Source of the DNA: an uncultured Bacteroides sp.
GTDB taxonomy: Bacteria > Bacteroidota > Bacteroidia > Bacteroidales > Bacteroidaceae
Direction of reading: 5' to 3'
DNA: 64,000 nucleotides
NCBI GenBank assembly: GCA_949285075.1
Contig: CASDXF010000032.1
Span: 1 to 64,000 of the forward strand
Position 1 is the stretch's first letter, and every line of letters begins with the position of its first letter. The translations under genes and the position numbers were made by a program. The notes under the pieces are model-generated. The model worked only from the letters and a program-made list of their open reading frames with translations, did not search any database and had not been told where the DNA came from. Below, piece by piece: positions 9,527-17,977 of this stretch.

Positions 9527-10684
9527 ATGATAGGCTTATTTAACGATTGCTTCCCGCCCATTATGGACGGTGTTTCATTGACAACGCAAAACTACGCGTA
9601 TTGGCTGAACCGGAAGGTTGGTGACGTGTGCGTGGTGACTTCTACGGCTCCCGGTGCGAAGGACGACGGAGCTTATCCGGTCTACCGATATTCTTCTATT
9701 CCCATACCGATGCGTAAGCCTTATAGATTGGGCTTTCCGCGCATAGACTGGCCCTTTCACGCGCGTATCCATAAGCTTTCGTTTGATTTGGTGCACGCTC
9801 ATTGCCCGTTTTCTTCGGGAGCGTTAGCCATGCAGATTGCCAAGTCACAGCGCATTCCCATCGTAGCCACGTTCCATTCCAAGTACCGTTCTGACTTTGA
9901 ACGGGCTATTCCTTGCAGGAAGTTGGTGGATTATCTGATTCGGAAGATTGTCAGTTTCTACGAGATGGCCGATGAGGTGTGGATTCCGCAGGCGGCCGTG
10001 GAAGATACGTTGCGGGAATATGGATATAAAGGTCCGGTCGAGGTTGTAGACAATGGAAATGATTTCGCCGACGGAAGACCGATAGATGAGGTGAGACGGT
10101 TGGTGCGGCAGACGCTTGGATTGGGGAAGGACGAGATGATGCTGCTTTTCGTAGGGCAGCATATATGGGAGAAGAATCTGGGTTTCCTTTTGGATGCCCT
10201 GTCGCTCATCAGAGAGCAGTCTTTCCGGATGTATTTCATCGGTAGCGGATATGCGGCTTCGGAACTGAGGCGCAGGGTTGCCAAGTTGGCCTTGACTGAG
10301 AAGGTAACGTTTGTGGGCGCTTTGACCGACAGGGAGAAGTTGAGGCGCTACTATGCTGCCGCCGACCTGTTCCTTTTCCCTTCCTTATACGATAATGCTC
10401 CGTTGGTCGTTCGCGAGGCGGCCGCGCTTCACACCCCTTCCGTAATGATAGAGAACTCTACCGCCGCCGACATCATAACCGATTTCTCTAACGGATTTTT
10501 GAGTCCCGACAGTGTAGAGGCTTATGCGGGAAAGGTTGTGGAGTTGATGCGTCAGCCTCGTCTGATAGCTGAGGTCGGAGAGAGGGCTTCGCGGACGATA
10601 GCCCGTTCATGGGAAGACGTAGCCGAAGAGGTGTACGACCGATATACAAACTTAATGAAACGAAAGAAGCAGTGGATACAGTAA
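9527..10684 (+). CDS. Glycosyltransferase family 4
   Basis: A GT-B fold glycosyltransferase of 385 residues. FNDCFPPIMDGVS at residue 4 is the GT4 N-terminal acceptor-site loop, VHAHCPFSSG and FHSKYRSDFERA follow, and the nucleotide-sugar binding C-terminal domain begins at FVGQHIWEKN with the FPSLYDNAPLVVREAA motif (ExxxxxxxE type) near 290. It resembles the alpha-mannosyl/glucosyl transferases that glycosylate lipids such as diacylglycerol. It overlaps the next gene, an LPG synthase-type flippase, so the pair may make and move a glycolipid (inference). Start chosen at 9527 because earlier in-frame starts precede the promoter element. Confidence 0.88.
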   Translation: MIGLFNDCFPPIMDGVSLTTQNYAYWLNRKVGDVCVVTSTAPGAKDDGAYPVYRYSSIPIPMRKPYRLGFPRIDWPFHARIHKLSFDLVHAHCPFSSGALAMQIAKSQRIPIVATFHSKYRSDFERAIPCRKLVDYLIRKIVSFYEMADEVWIPQAAVEDTLREYGYKGPVEVVDNGNDFADGRPIDEVRRLVRQTLGLGKDEMMLLFVGQHIWEKNLGFLLDALSLIREQSFRMYFIGSGYAASELRRRVAKLALTEKVTFVGALTDREKLRRYYAAADLFLFPSLYDNAPLVVREAAALHTPSVMIENSTAADIITDFSNGFLSPDSVEAYAGKVVELMRQPRLIAEVGERASRTIARSWEDVAEEVYDRYTNLMKRKKQWIQ

Positions 10685-11703
10685 AGAATCGCCCTTTCAG
10701 ATTTTCTTATGTTATTATTCCTGTCGTCATCGGCCTGTCTGTTGTCGGATGGCTGTTCTGGAAAGAGTTCAATCCCGATTTGTTTTCAGACGTGCGTTTC
10801 TCGTGGCGGATGGCGGGAGGGTTGTTGCTTGCCTTTGTGTTCATGTTCGGACGTGACGGAGGCTTAATGGCCCGCTTCCGTTATCTTTGTGACGGTTCTC
10901 TTTCGTGGCGGCAGGCGTTCAATGTCAATATGCTTTGCGAGTTTACTTCGGCCGTTACTCCTTCGGCCGTGGGCGGAAGTAGCCTTATTGTACTGTTTCT
11001 GAACCGCGAAGGCATTAATGCGGGTCGGAGTACGGCGCTGATGATTTCCTGCCTTTTCTTGGATGAGCTGTTTCTGGTTGTGGCTTGTCCGTTAGTCTTG
11101 CTGTTTTTCTCGTTGTCCGAGGTGTTTGGAGATGTTTCCGTATTCTCGGAGAGTGTCAAGATACTGTTCTTTACAGTTTATGCGTTGGTAGCGGTTTGGA
11201 CCCTTCTGCTGTATATCGCGTTGTTTCACCGTCCCGAATGGGTGAAGCGCTTGTTGACTGCCTTGTTCCGCCTGCCTTTGCTTCGTCGTTGGCGGAAGCC
11301 GATAGACGAGCTTACGGACAATCTGGTGGAGAGTTCCCGTCAGATTAGCGGCAAGTCGTTTGTCTTCTGGCTGAAAGCTTTTGGATTGACCTGCCTTGCG
11401 TGGTGCTCCCGCTATCTGGTGGTGAACGCCCTGCTGTTGGCCTTTACTTCGGGTGGCGACCAGTTAGTGGCTTTTGTCCGTCAGCTCATCCTATGGATAG
11501 TGATGATGGTCAGCCCCACGCCGGGAGGCAGCGGAATCAGCGAGTATATGTTTCAGGTGTACTACGCCGACTTCTTTGCCGTTTCGGGGATGGCGTTGGT
11601 CGTTGCTTTCGTTTGGCGCATTATTACTTATTATATGTACCTTGTTATAGGTGTTTGTATCATTCCCGGTTGGTTAAAGAAGTTCAATATTCAGGAGCGT
11701 TAA
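10609..11703 (+). CDS. Lysylphosphatidylglycerol synthase TM-region family (UPF0104) membrane protein
   Basis: Up to 364 residues with about eight hydrophobic helices starting near residue 31. VTPSAVGGSSLIVLFLNREG near 122 and SPTPGGSGISEY near 300 are the conserved loops of the UPF0104/AglD-MprF flippase domain family. No soluble transferase domain is present, so it is probably a lipid flippase or accessory protein rather than an MprF-type aminoacyl transferase. The stated start overlaps the glycosyltransferase by 76 bases; a GTG at 10672 (343 residues) is an equally good start and overlaps it by only 13 bases. Its tight coupling to a GT4 gene suggests a joint role in envelope glycolipids. 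Confidence 0.8.
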   Translation: MGRRSRRGVRPIYKLNETKEAVDTVKNRPFRFSYVIIPVVIGLSVVGWLFWKEFNPDLFSDVRFSWRMAGGLLLAFVFMFGRDGGLMARFRYLCDGSLSWRQAFNVNMLCEFTSAVTPSAVGGSSLIVLFLNREGINAGRSTALMISCLFLDELFLVVACPLVLLFFSLSEVFGDVSVFSESVKILFFTVYALVAVWTLLLYIALFHRPEWVKRLLTALFRLPLLRRWRKPIDELTDNLVESSRQISGKSFVFWLKAFGLTCLAWCSRYLVVNALLLAFTSGGDQLVAFVRQLILWIVMMVSPTPGGSGISEYMFQVYYADFFAVSGMALVVAFVWRIITYYMYLVIGVCIIPGWLKKFNIQER

Positions 11704-11747
11704 GCCTTTTGTGACTTTCATGAAATGTTTTTGTAATTTCCTCTCTT

Positions 11748-11755
11748 TATCTTCG
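11748..11755 (+). promoter_or_regulatory. TAnnTTTG-like element (TATCTTCG)
   Basis: Single-base variant of the -7 consensus, 27 bases before the small gene at 11783. Confidence 0.45.
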
Positions 11756-11782
11756 CGCATATTTTAAGAGGAAGACATATCA

Positions 11783-11941
11783 ATGAATCGTAATTTGTTG
11801 GACGAAAAAAGCCGCTACGCCATCATTGGCACATTGATGACTATAATAGTGCTATTGTTTTTGTTCTATATAGGGCGTTCGATGGTTTACTATACAAAAG
11901 AGTATACGATGCGGAAAAGCATTGAGTTGAAGGAACATTGA
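11783..11941 (+). CDS. 52-residue single-pass membrane protein
   Basis: A short gene starting MNRNLLDEKSRYAIIGTLMT, with one hydrophobic helix over about residues 13-32, then a basic, amphipathic tail ending IELKEH. It has a purine-rich AAGAGGAAG tract upstream of the ATG, a promoter-like element at 11748 and a strong terminator at 11970, so it looks like a complete independent transcription unit. I do not recognise the family. It is too short for ordinary ORF cut-offs and would be missed by many pipelines. The composition and the flanking signals make it more likely than not to be real. Confidence 0.65.
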   Translation: MNRNLLDEKSRYAIIGTLMTIIVLLFLFYIGRSMVYYTKEYTMRKSIELKEH

Positions 11942-11969
11942 GCTTAATAGATTGTTTTTATATTCCGGG

Positions 11970-12014
11970 CCGAAGGAGGAAGCGCATCTTATTACAAGCG
12001 CTCCCTCCTTCGGC
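11970..12014 (+). terminator. Strong terminator after the 52-residue gene
   Basis: GCCGAAGGAGGAAGCGC and GCGCTCCCTCCTTCGGC form a near-perfect 16-17 bp stem with a 12-base loop, followed by TTTAT. Confidence 0.75.
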
Positions 12015-12114
12015 TTTATGATTACGAGAGGGTTTGCTTCTGAATCCGTTTCCATCCGCCTCAAGGGGTACCCGCAGGCCGAGGTCGTGGTCAGCCGCGA
12101 GAAGGCCTCCGCGT

Positions 12115-12576
12115 TCAAGGCGTGGATGGACCGTTAGCCTCCCGCGCCTTACGCCACTCGCCCACCGTGGGCCACTGGCGGTCGCCCTCCACCACGCCCG
12201 CCAGTTCGAACGACAGCTCCTTCTCCACCGCCCGCGTCAGCTCCTTCGAGGGGCGGAACACGACGCGCGGCTTGCGGATGAGGCGGTAGTCGAACTCCTC
12301 GGGCCGCTCCACCCCCTCGCTGCCGTAGACGAGGCGCAGCGAGCCGAGCCCGCCCACCTTCACCGACCGCCCGTCGGCTAGCAGCGAGGGCAGGCACGAG
12401 GCCAAGAGGTCGAGCGCAAGACGCATCTCCGCCTCGTTCAGCGACGTGTTGCGCGTCGCCCTGCGGCAAAGCTCCCTCGCCTCTATGACGGGCGAGGGGG
12501 TCGGTTCCGCGTACCATTTTCCATCCTTTTCGGCGTTTAGCCGGTTCTTCTTTCGCATTAGCTTGTAACGTGCCAT
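12115..12576 (-). CDS. HU/HIG-type histone-like DNA-binding protein
   Basis: A 153-residue protein of the Bacteroidetes HU-related family. It starts MARYKLMRKKNRLNAEKDGK, a basic N-terminus typical of the HU-HIG group, and keeps the helical dimerisation region (ATRNTSLNEAEMRLALDLLA) and the VKVGGLGSLRL segment that corresponds to the HU beta saddle. The C-terminal 30 residues are a polar extension. Such proteins bind DNA non-specifically or at bent DNA as dimers. The upstream region is unusually full of palindromes (see 12622-12745), so it may be autoregulated or bind there; that is inference. High GC with strongly GC-biased third positions. Confidence 0.85.
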   Translation of the reverse strand: MARYKLMRKKNRLNAEKDGKWYAEPTPSPVIEARELCRRATRNTSLNEAEMRLALDLLASCLPSLLADGRSVKVGGLGSLRLVYGSEGVERPEEFDYRLIRKPRVVFRPSKELTRAVEKELSFELAGVVEGDRQWPTVGEWRKAREANGPSTP

Positions 12577-12621
12577 ATCCTATCCTTTAAATCGTTTCAA
12601 ACTGTCTTTGGGGTCGTTCCT

Positions 12622-12745
12622 CCCAATGTATTGGGTTGCTACACCACGGTGTATGGGGTCAAAAGGTATACACCTTACTACCACAAAGGTGTACACTATT
12701 CACACATAAAGGTGTACACCTTACTACTATAAAGGTGTATACCTT
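12622..12745. repeat. 23-bp phased palindrome array upstream of the HU-like gene
   Basis: AAGGTRTACACC-type palindromes begin at 12663, 12686, 12709 and 12732, 23 bp apart. Two further palindromes precede them: CCCAATGTATTGGG (12622-12635) and TACACCACGGTGTA (12640-12653), the latter 23 bp before the first unit centre. They occupy the region upstream of the minus-strand HU-like gene. Confidence 0.8.
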
Positions 12746-12806
12746 TTTACCGCAAAGATAGTGACTTTCCACCTGATTCCCGCTTTCTCGCCTCCTAATT
12801 CGTCCG

Positions 12807-13322
12807 TTGTACTTTTTCTTTCCATCGAGGGAAAGAAAAAGGTACCCAAAAGAAAGCTCGCCGTCTGAAGCTCCGGGCCTACTCCGAGCGTTCCGAGTGC
12901 TAAGTCGCGTGAACTCGTCCTGACGGGCTCAAACAGGCACGCGCCTTTTCACGCCCTCGGTACGCTCTCTGCTTGACGGCTCCTCGCTTAGGCCGGATTG
13001 TTTACTTGTACTTTTTCTTTCCATCGAAGGAAAGAAAAAGCTACCAAAAAGAAAGTTCGCCGTCTGAAGCTCCGGGCCTACTCCGAGCGCCCCGAGTGCT
13101 AAGTCGCGTGAACTCGCCCTATCGGGCTCAAACAGGCACGCGCCTTTTCACGCCCTCGGGACGCTCTCCGCTTGACGGCTCCTCGCTTAGGCCGGATTGT
13201 TTACTTGTACTTTTTCTTTCCATCGAGGGAAAGAAAAAGGTACCCAAAAGAAAGTTCGCCGTCTGAAGCTCTGAGCCTACTCCGGGCGCCCCGAGTGCTA
13301 AGTCGCGTGAACTCGCCCTGAC
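12807..13322. repeat. 199-bp tandem repeat, 2.6 copies
   Basis: Copies start at 12807, 13006 and 13205, exactly 199 bp apart, and the third stops being similar near 13322. Each begins with the hairpin CTTTTTCTTTCC/GGAAAGAAAAAG around ATCGA, then a GC-rich segment. Copies differ by scattered substitutions only. Weak frames across it (for example 12973-13266) are by-products of the repeat. Confidence 0.9.
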
Positions 13323-13353
13323 CGAATCGCTTAACGGCGAAATGTAAACCGGC

Positions 13354-14079
13354 CTAGATTTCCTCTAGCGCATAGTATTGGTAGTCTCGGAGAATGGTTC
13401 GCAGGAACCGCTCGTCTGTCTCGCCGCGGGAGATAATGGAGAATGTCTCTTTTATCTTATTGGCCAATAGGGAAATGCGGCGTTTACGGTCTTTGTTCCG
13501 GATTTCCAGTGTGCGGGTGATGATGTTAACCTGTTCGAGCGACAAGTCGGCCGATTGCGGGTAGACCGGACGGTAGTCCTTCGTCAGGTAGTCAAATTCG
13601 TCCAGACTGACGTGTATTTTACGGTAATTCCTCTCCTTTACGACCATTGTACCGGCGGCGAGGTCGCCCAGCCGTTGGCTGTGCTTAGTGAGCAGGACGG
13701 ACAGCAGGCCTATTCCTCCGCTGAGAATGAAGTCTATGGGGAAAAGCAGCCAACGCAGCAGGTAAGCGCTGACGCCGGGAGTAGAGCCGTCGAGCTTGAC
13801 GACGCGGATGTTCATTACTTGTTTACCGAAACTTTGTCCGTGGTTAAAGCTTTCGCAAAGGAAAGCGTAAAAGATGGCGGGCAGAATGACGACAAACATG
13901 GATAAGGCGAATTCCGTATCGCCGGACAGACGCAGATCATTCAGCAAGGTAAACACGGCTATCACGTAAACCGTTATGGTGAAATAATCGATAACGAGCG
14001 CTATCAGACGCTCGCCGACGCTCGCCGGGGTCTGGTGGATACGGACGAATTCTCCGGTCACGATTGTTGATTCTGCCAT
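13354..14079 (-). CDS. RDD family membrane protein
   Basis: A 241-residue integral membrane protein. The RDD domain covers about residues 15-145: TPASVGERLIALVIDYF with the conserved R-D, a second helix ending FCESFNHGQSFGKQVMNIRV with the usual GxSxGK-like segment, and a third helix before RLGDLAAGTMVVKE. The C-terminal 90 residues are soluble. RDD proteins have been linked to ion transport, but no function is fixed. It is transcribed divergently from the SpoIIM-MoxR operon, an arrangement conserved in Bacteroidales, which suggests a shared role in envelope integrity. Confidence 0.88.
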   Translation of the reverse strand: MAESTIVTGEFVRIHQTPASVGERLIALVIDYFTITVYVIAVFTLLNDLRLSGDTEFALSMFVVILPAIFYAFLCESFNHGQSFGKQVMNIRVVKLDGSTPGVSAYLLRWLLFPIDFILSGGIGLLSVLLTKHSQRLGDLAAGTMVVKERNYRKIHVSLDEFDYLTKDYRPVYPQSADLSLEQVNIITRTLEIRNKDRKRRISLLANKIKETFSIISRGETDERFLRTILRDYQYYALEEI

Positions 14080-14114
14080 TCCGATAGACTTTTGGGATTA
14101 TTTTATATAGTTTG

Positions 14115-14145
14115 TTGCAAATATATTGAAAAGCTTTTATTTTTG
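14115..14145 (+). promoter_or_regulatory. Promoter of the SpoIIM-MoxR operon
   Basis: TTG at 14115-14117, 20-base spacer, TATTTTTG at 14138-14145. Supports translation from 14188 and excludes an upstream in-frame start at 14092. Confidence 0.7.
14118..14125 (-). promoter_or_regulatory. Promoter element of the RDD gene
   Basis: TATATTTG on the minus strand, 39 bases before the ATG at 14079. It lies inside the spacer of the plus-strand promoter 14115-14145. Confidence 0.6.
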
Positions 14146-14187
14146 CTTTCGCTTTTGGGTATAACTTATCCGAAATGCGGCAAAGGT

Positions 14188-15151
14188 ATGAAAGAAGTGA
14201 CATTTATTCGTCGGAATATAGACCGTTGGAAAGACACGGAGAAGGTGTTGGAGGAAGCGAAAGCCTTGTCTCCAGACCGGCTTGCCGACGCTTATGTGGA
14301 ACTGACTACCGACCTCGCCTTCTCTCAGACTCATTTCCCTGATTCACGAGTCACCATTTACCTGAACAATCTGGCTTTCGCGTTGCATAAAGAGATATAC
14401 AGGAATAAGCGGGAAAAGTGGAGCCGAATCATCTCTTTCTGGACGCGTGAGGTTCCGGAAATTATGCGCGACGCTCGCCGGGAGGTATTGATTTCCTTTC
14501 TCATCTTTACGGTAAGCGTGTTCATAGGCGTGTTGTCCACCCTGAACGACCCCGATTTCGCCCGGCTGATTCTGGGAGATGGCTATGTAGACATGTCTTT
14601 GGAGAATATAGCCAAAGGGGAGCCGATGGCCGTTTACGGCAGTATGTCGGAAATCCCCATGTTCTTAGGCATTACCCTGAACAATGTCAGGGTGGCCTTT
14701 TTGTGTCTCGCTATGGGAGTACTGACCAGTTTTGGTACAGGTTATATCCTTGTGAGCAACGGGATTATGGTCGGAGCGTTTCAGGCTTTCTTCTATCATC
14801 AGGGCTTCCTGCCCGACGCCCTACGCGAGGCTCTGATACAAGACCTCAAAGTCCATCGCTTTGCCCGGAGCCGCCGGGTTGGCGATAGGTAACGGTTGGC
14901 TTTTCCCGGGCACTTATTCAAGATTGGAGTCGTTCCGTCGGGGAGCGAAGAGAGGATTGAAAATCGTTGTGGGAGCCGTTCCCGTGTTTGTCATTGCGGG
15001 ATTCATCGAGGGATTCGTCACAAGGCATACGGAGCTTCCCGCGGCATTCCGGCTCGGACTGATTCTCGCTTCACTGGCATTTATCATCTTCTATTATATT
15101 TATTTACCAAACAAAAGAGTAGCATGGAGCCACAGAAACCAAAAATTGTGA
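14188..15151 (+). pseudogene. SpoIIM-like membrane protein, frameshifted
   Basis: Stage II sporulation protein M-type membrane protein. The first part (14188-14892) starts MKEVTFIRRNIDRWKDTEKV and runs through three helices to DALREALI, then reads an unrelated tail to a stop. The rest of the family continues in another frame (from about 14861) with PGAAGLAIGNGWLFPGTYSR and the last two helices to 15151. The join falls between about 14838 and 14861, and the sequence there seems shorter than I would expect between these blocks, so a small deletion is possible. Homologues in non-sporulating Bacteroidetes sit in the same MoxR cluster. Either a real loss-of-function, a recent lesion, or an assembly error; the downstream genes remain intact. 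Confidence 0.75.
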
Positions 15152-16059
15152 TGTATGCGAGGCGTTCGTTCGGCGATAAGCTGGTAGCCTCATTCGATTT
15201 CATTCGGGAAAACTGGAAACCGCTGTTGAAGTATTCCACTTACCTGATTTTACCCGTGTGCCTGATACAGGCGCTGAGTCTGGATGTCGTGTTGGAGAGT
15301 ACCGCCGGTATGTCTAGCGTAAGTACGGCGGAAGTGGATAACGCCACGCTAAGTCGGGCGTACGACTTTCTCACTTATTATGCGCTTTACGCTTGCATGG
15401 CGGTCATTGGAGGCTTGCTGTTCGGGGCTTTGGTCTATGCGTTGATTCGCGTGTACAACGAGCGTGAGGAACGCCTGAACGGAATCAGCCTGAAGAGCCT
15501 GAAGCCGCTGTTGCTTCACAACATGAAGAAGCTGTTCGTGCTCGGTGTATTGGGCGCTGTCTTGTTTTACTTTCTGGTTATGATTGCCGTCGTCTTAACG
15601 TCGGTCAGCCTCTACACGCTTATACTGACCGTCCCGCTGCTGATAGCCTGCGCTATTCCACTCGTTTTGGCGGCTCCCGTCTGTCTGTTCGAGGACATCA
15701 GCGCACTGAAGGCGATAAAGAAGGCGTATGAACTGGGATTCGCCACATGGGGCGGCGTGTTTATGGTGACGCTGATTATGGGACTTGTGGCCGTCGTGCT
15801 GCAAGGCGTAACGGCCATGCCGTGGTACATCGCGAGTATAGTCAAGCTCCTGTTCGCGGAGAGTGACGGGGGAAGCACGGCTACCGTATCCGTGGGATAC
15901 AGCTTCATCCTCTATCTGTTAGGGGTGATTCAGGTGTTCGGAGGATATGTCGCCTCGATATTCACCCTTGTTGGCTCCGCCTATCAGTACGGGCATGCTT
16001 CAGAAAAGATGGACGGCGTAAGAATAGAAAGCGATATAGAGAATTTCGACAAGTTCTGA
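15124..16059 (+). CDS. Multi-pass membrane protein of the MoxR cluster
   Basis: A 311-residue protein starting MEPQKPKIVMYARRSFGDKL, with a cytoplasmic N-terminus and about six hydrophobic helices (near 45-65, 92-118, 145-185, 215-240 and 265-290). No catalytic motif is visible. It occupies the position of the integral membrane subunit found between SpoIIM and DUF4129 genes in Bacteroidales. The ATG at 15124 overlaps the SpoIIM 3' end by 28 bases; a longer upstream frame exists only because it shadows that gene. Function unknown; an envelope role together with its neighbours is likely. Confidence 0.75.
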   Translation: MEPQKPKIVMYARRSFGDKLVASFDFIRENWKPLLKYSTYLILPVCLIQALSLDVVLESTAGMSSVSTAEVDNATLSRAYDFLTYYALYACMAVIGGLLFGALVYALIRVYNEREERLNGISLKSLKPLLLHNMKKLFVLGVLGAVLFYFLVMIAVVLTSVSLYTLILTVPLLIACAIPLVLAAPVCLFEDISALKAIKKAYELGFATWGGVFMVTLIMGLVAVVLQGVTAMPWYIASIVKLLFAESDGGSTATVSVGYSFILYLLGVIQVFGGYVASIFTLVGSAYQYGHASEKMDGVRIESDIENFDKF

Positions 16060-16063
16060 CGAT

Positions 16064-16681
16064 ATGGTAGTTTCCCCGACTGACACGTTGGTGTGCGACA
16101 CGGTGCGGATTGCCTCGTGGCGGTCCGATATGGCGTACGACTATAACCGCGAGTTGGTCGGTTCGGGAATGAATGTGTTCGGGTGGATAAATTGGCAACT
16201 CGGACGGTGGTTAGAGCGAGTGTTTAATACTCAAGGGGCTTCCGACTATTCGGAAATTATTCTGGGGAGCATCGCCGTCATTATCCTGCTTCTGCTCCTT
16301 TGGGTTGTTTGCCGGAAGCGGTTGGGGCTTTTCGTGCGTACTCCCAAGCGCTTCTCTTCGCGTGCCGCGGAAGAGGATACGATTTACGGCGTTGATTTTC
16401 CAAAGCGCATTGCGAACGCCCTTTCGCACGATGATTATAAGGAGGCGAGCCGCCTGCTGTATCTGCAAACGCTGAAGCGGCTGACGGACAGCGGGCGCAT
16501 TGACTGGCAACCCTACAAGACTCCTACCCAGTATAACTATGAGGTGCGGACTCCTGCCTTTCGTGAACTGACCGCCTACTTCCTGCGTGTGCGTTACGGC
16601 AACTTTGAGGCGGACGAGGCATTGTTCAGCCGGATGCGCACCTTGCAGGAAACGGTGGAGAAAGGAGGAGAGAACGGATGA
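16064..16681 (+). CDS. DUF4129 domain protein
   Basis: A 205-residue single-pass membrane protein. An N-terminal periplasmic part (residues 1-65) is followed by a helix at about 66-85 (EIILGSIAVIILLLLLWVV) and a cytoplasmic C-terminal DUF4129 domain with the DDYKEASRLLYLQTLKRL segment near 125. The domain occurs beside transglutaminase, DUF58 and MoxR genes in many phyla. It starts 4 bases after the preceding gene and overlaps the next by 4 (ATGA), so the three are translationally coupled. Confidence 0.82.
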   Translation: MVVSPTDTLVCDTVRIASWRSDMAYDYNRELVGSGMNVFGWINWQLGRWLERVFNTQGASDYSEIILGSIAVIILLLLLWVVCRKRLGLFVRTPKRFSSRAAEEDTIYGVDFPKRIANALSHDDYKEASRLLYLQTLKRLTDSGRIDWQPYKTPTQYNYEVRTPAFRELTAYFLRVRYGNFEADEALFSRMRTLQETVEKGGENG

Positions 16682-17949
16682 AAGGCGGTCATTGGTTTAC
16701 GTTAGGAATCGTGGCTTTCCTGCTGCTGATGTTTGCGGTGGAGTATATTTTGCCAAAGTCGTTCGTGTGGCGGCCTACCTTCGCCCATGAGGACGAGCAA
16801 CCCTTCGGGTGTGCGCTGTTCGACAGTCTGCTACGGGTTTCCCTACCTTCCGGTTACGCTCTGTCTCGAAAGACTTTCTATCAGCTGAATCGGGAAGACT
16901 CGCTGAACCGTCGGGGCGTATTGGTCATTGCGGAGTCGCTTATGCTTAGTGACTTGGACGTGGCCTCTTTGTTGAGTATGGCGGAGCGAGGCGATAAAAT
17001 CATGTTGGTATCCACGATGTACAATCAAGCGTTAGAAGATACGTTGGGTTTCTCGTGCCGTCCGTATTTCTTCAGTACGGTGGCGTTTAAGCATTACATC
17101 AACTCTCAGAGAGAGAAGGACAGCCTTCGTTGGATAGGTGACACGGCGGTCTACTCGCCGAGAACATTCTACGCCTATCCCAATCTGTGCGCCTCTTATT
17201 TCAAAAGCTGCGATTCGCTTCCGCTGCGGAAATTGGCAAAGAAAGGCTATTGGGAGGAGAATGAGGTGCGTCGGACGGATTCTCTTCGGAAGGTCACGGA
17301 CGAGTATCTGGTCGCATGGGCTCGTCCGTGGGGAAAGGGAGAGGTTATCTTGGTGTCCACTCCCCTGCTGTTTACGAATTATGGAATATTGGATGGAGGC
17401 AATGCGGACTATGTGTTCCGTCTTTTATCTCAGATGGATGGGCTTCCTCTTGTGCGTACAGAAGCTTACACTCGGGAGACGGTGGAAGTCGGAGCGCAAG
17501 GCTCTCCCTTTCGCTATCTGCTTGCTCATAAGCCATTACGGTGGGCTTTATATCTGACGATGCTGACCATTGTTCTTTTCATGCTGTTTACGGCGAAAAG
17601 AAGGCAACGGGTGATACCGGTCATGGAGAAACCAGAGAACAAGTCGCTCGAATTTGTCAAGCTGATAGGGACGCTTTATTATCAAAGGCAAGACCATGCG
17701 GACTTGCTTCGTAAGAAGTTCACTTATTTTACCGAGGCGTTACGAAGAGAGATTCAGGTGAATATAGCCGAAGGGGAAGACGGAGAGGAGTCATCGGCTA
17801 AGATTGCCCGAAAGACGGGGATGGATGCGGAGAGAATAAAGAGACTGATAACCGAGGTTCAGGCCATAATTCATGAGAGACGAGGCGTATCGGCGGAGGA
17901 AACGCAAAGGCTTATTGATAAAATGAATGAGATAATCGCTCACATATAA
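16678..17949 (+). CDS. DUF4350 domain protein
   Basis: A 423-residue membrane protein. One N-terminal helix (about residues 8-25) anchors a periplasmic DUF4350 domain (about 40-250) that resembles a GATase-like fold, with GVLVIAESLMLSDLDV near 79 and WGKGEVILVSTPLLFTNYG near 220. A second helix (about 285-305) leads to a cytoplasmic helical tail. In Bacteroidales DUF4350 proteins form part of this cluster with MoxR. It overlaps the DUF4129 gene by 4 bases and is followed by moxR after 28 bases. Confidence 0.82.
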   Translation: MKGGHWFTLGIVAFLLLMFAVEYILPKSFVWRPTFAHEDEQPFGCALFDSLLRVSLPSGYALSRKTFYQLNREDSLNRRGVLVIAESLMLSDLDVASLLSMAERGDKIMLVSTMYNQALEDTLGFSCRPYFFSTVAFKHYINSQREKDSLRWIGDTAVYSPRTFYAYPNLCASYFKSCDSLPLRKLAKKGYWEENEVRRTDSLRKVTDEYLVAWARPWGKGEVILVSTPLLFTNYGILDGGNADYVFRLLSQMDGLPLVRTEAYTRETVEVGAQGSPFRYLLAHKPLRWALYLTMLTIVLFMLFTAKRRQRVIPVMEKPENKSLEFVKLIGTLYYQRQDHADLLRKKFTYFTEALRREIQVNIAEGEDGEESSAKIARKTGMDAERIKRLITEVQAIIHERRGVSAEETQRLIDKMNEIIAHI

Positions 17950-17977
17950 TGAGCATAGAAGGAAAAAACATTGGCTT

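Noticed and set aside
12973-13266. 97-codon protein in the 199-bp repeat
   Set aside because: The frame is produced by the repeat itself and does not resemble a protein.
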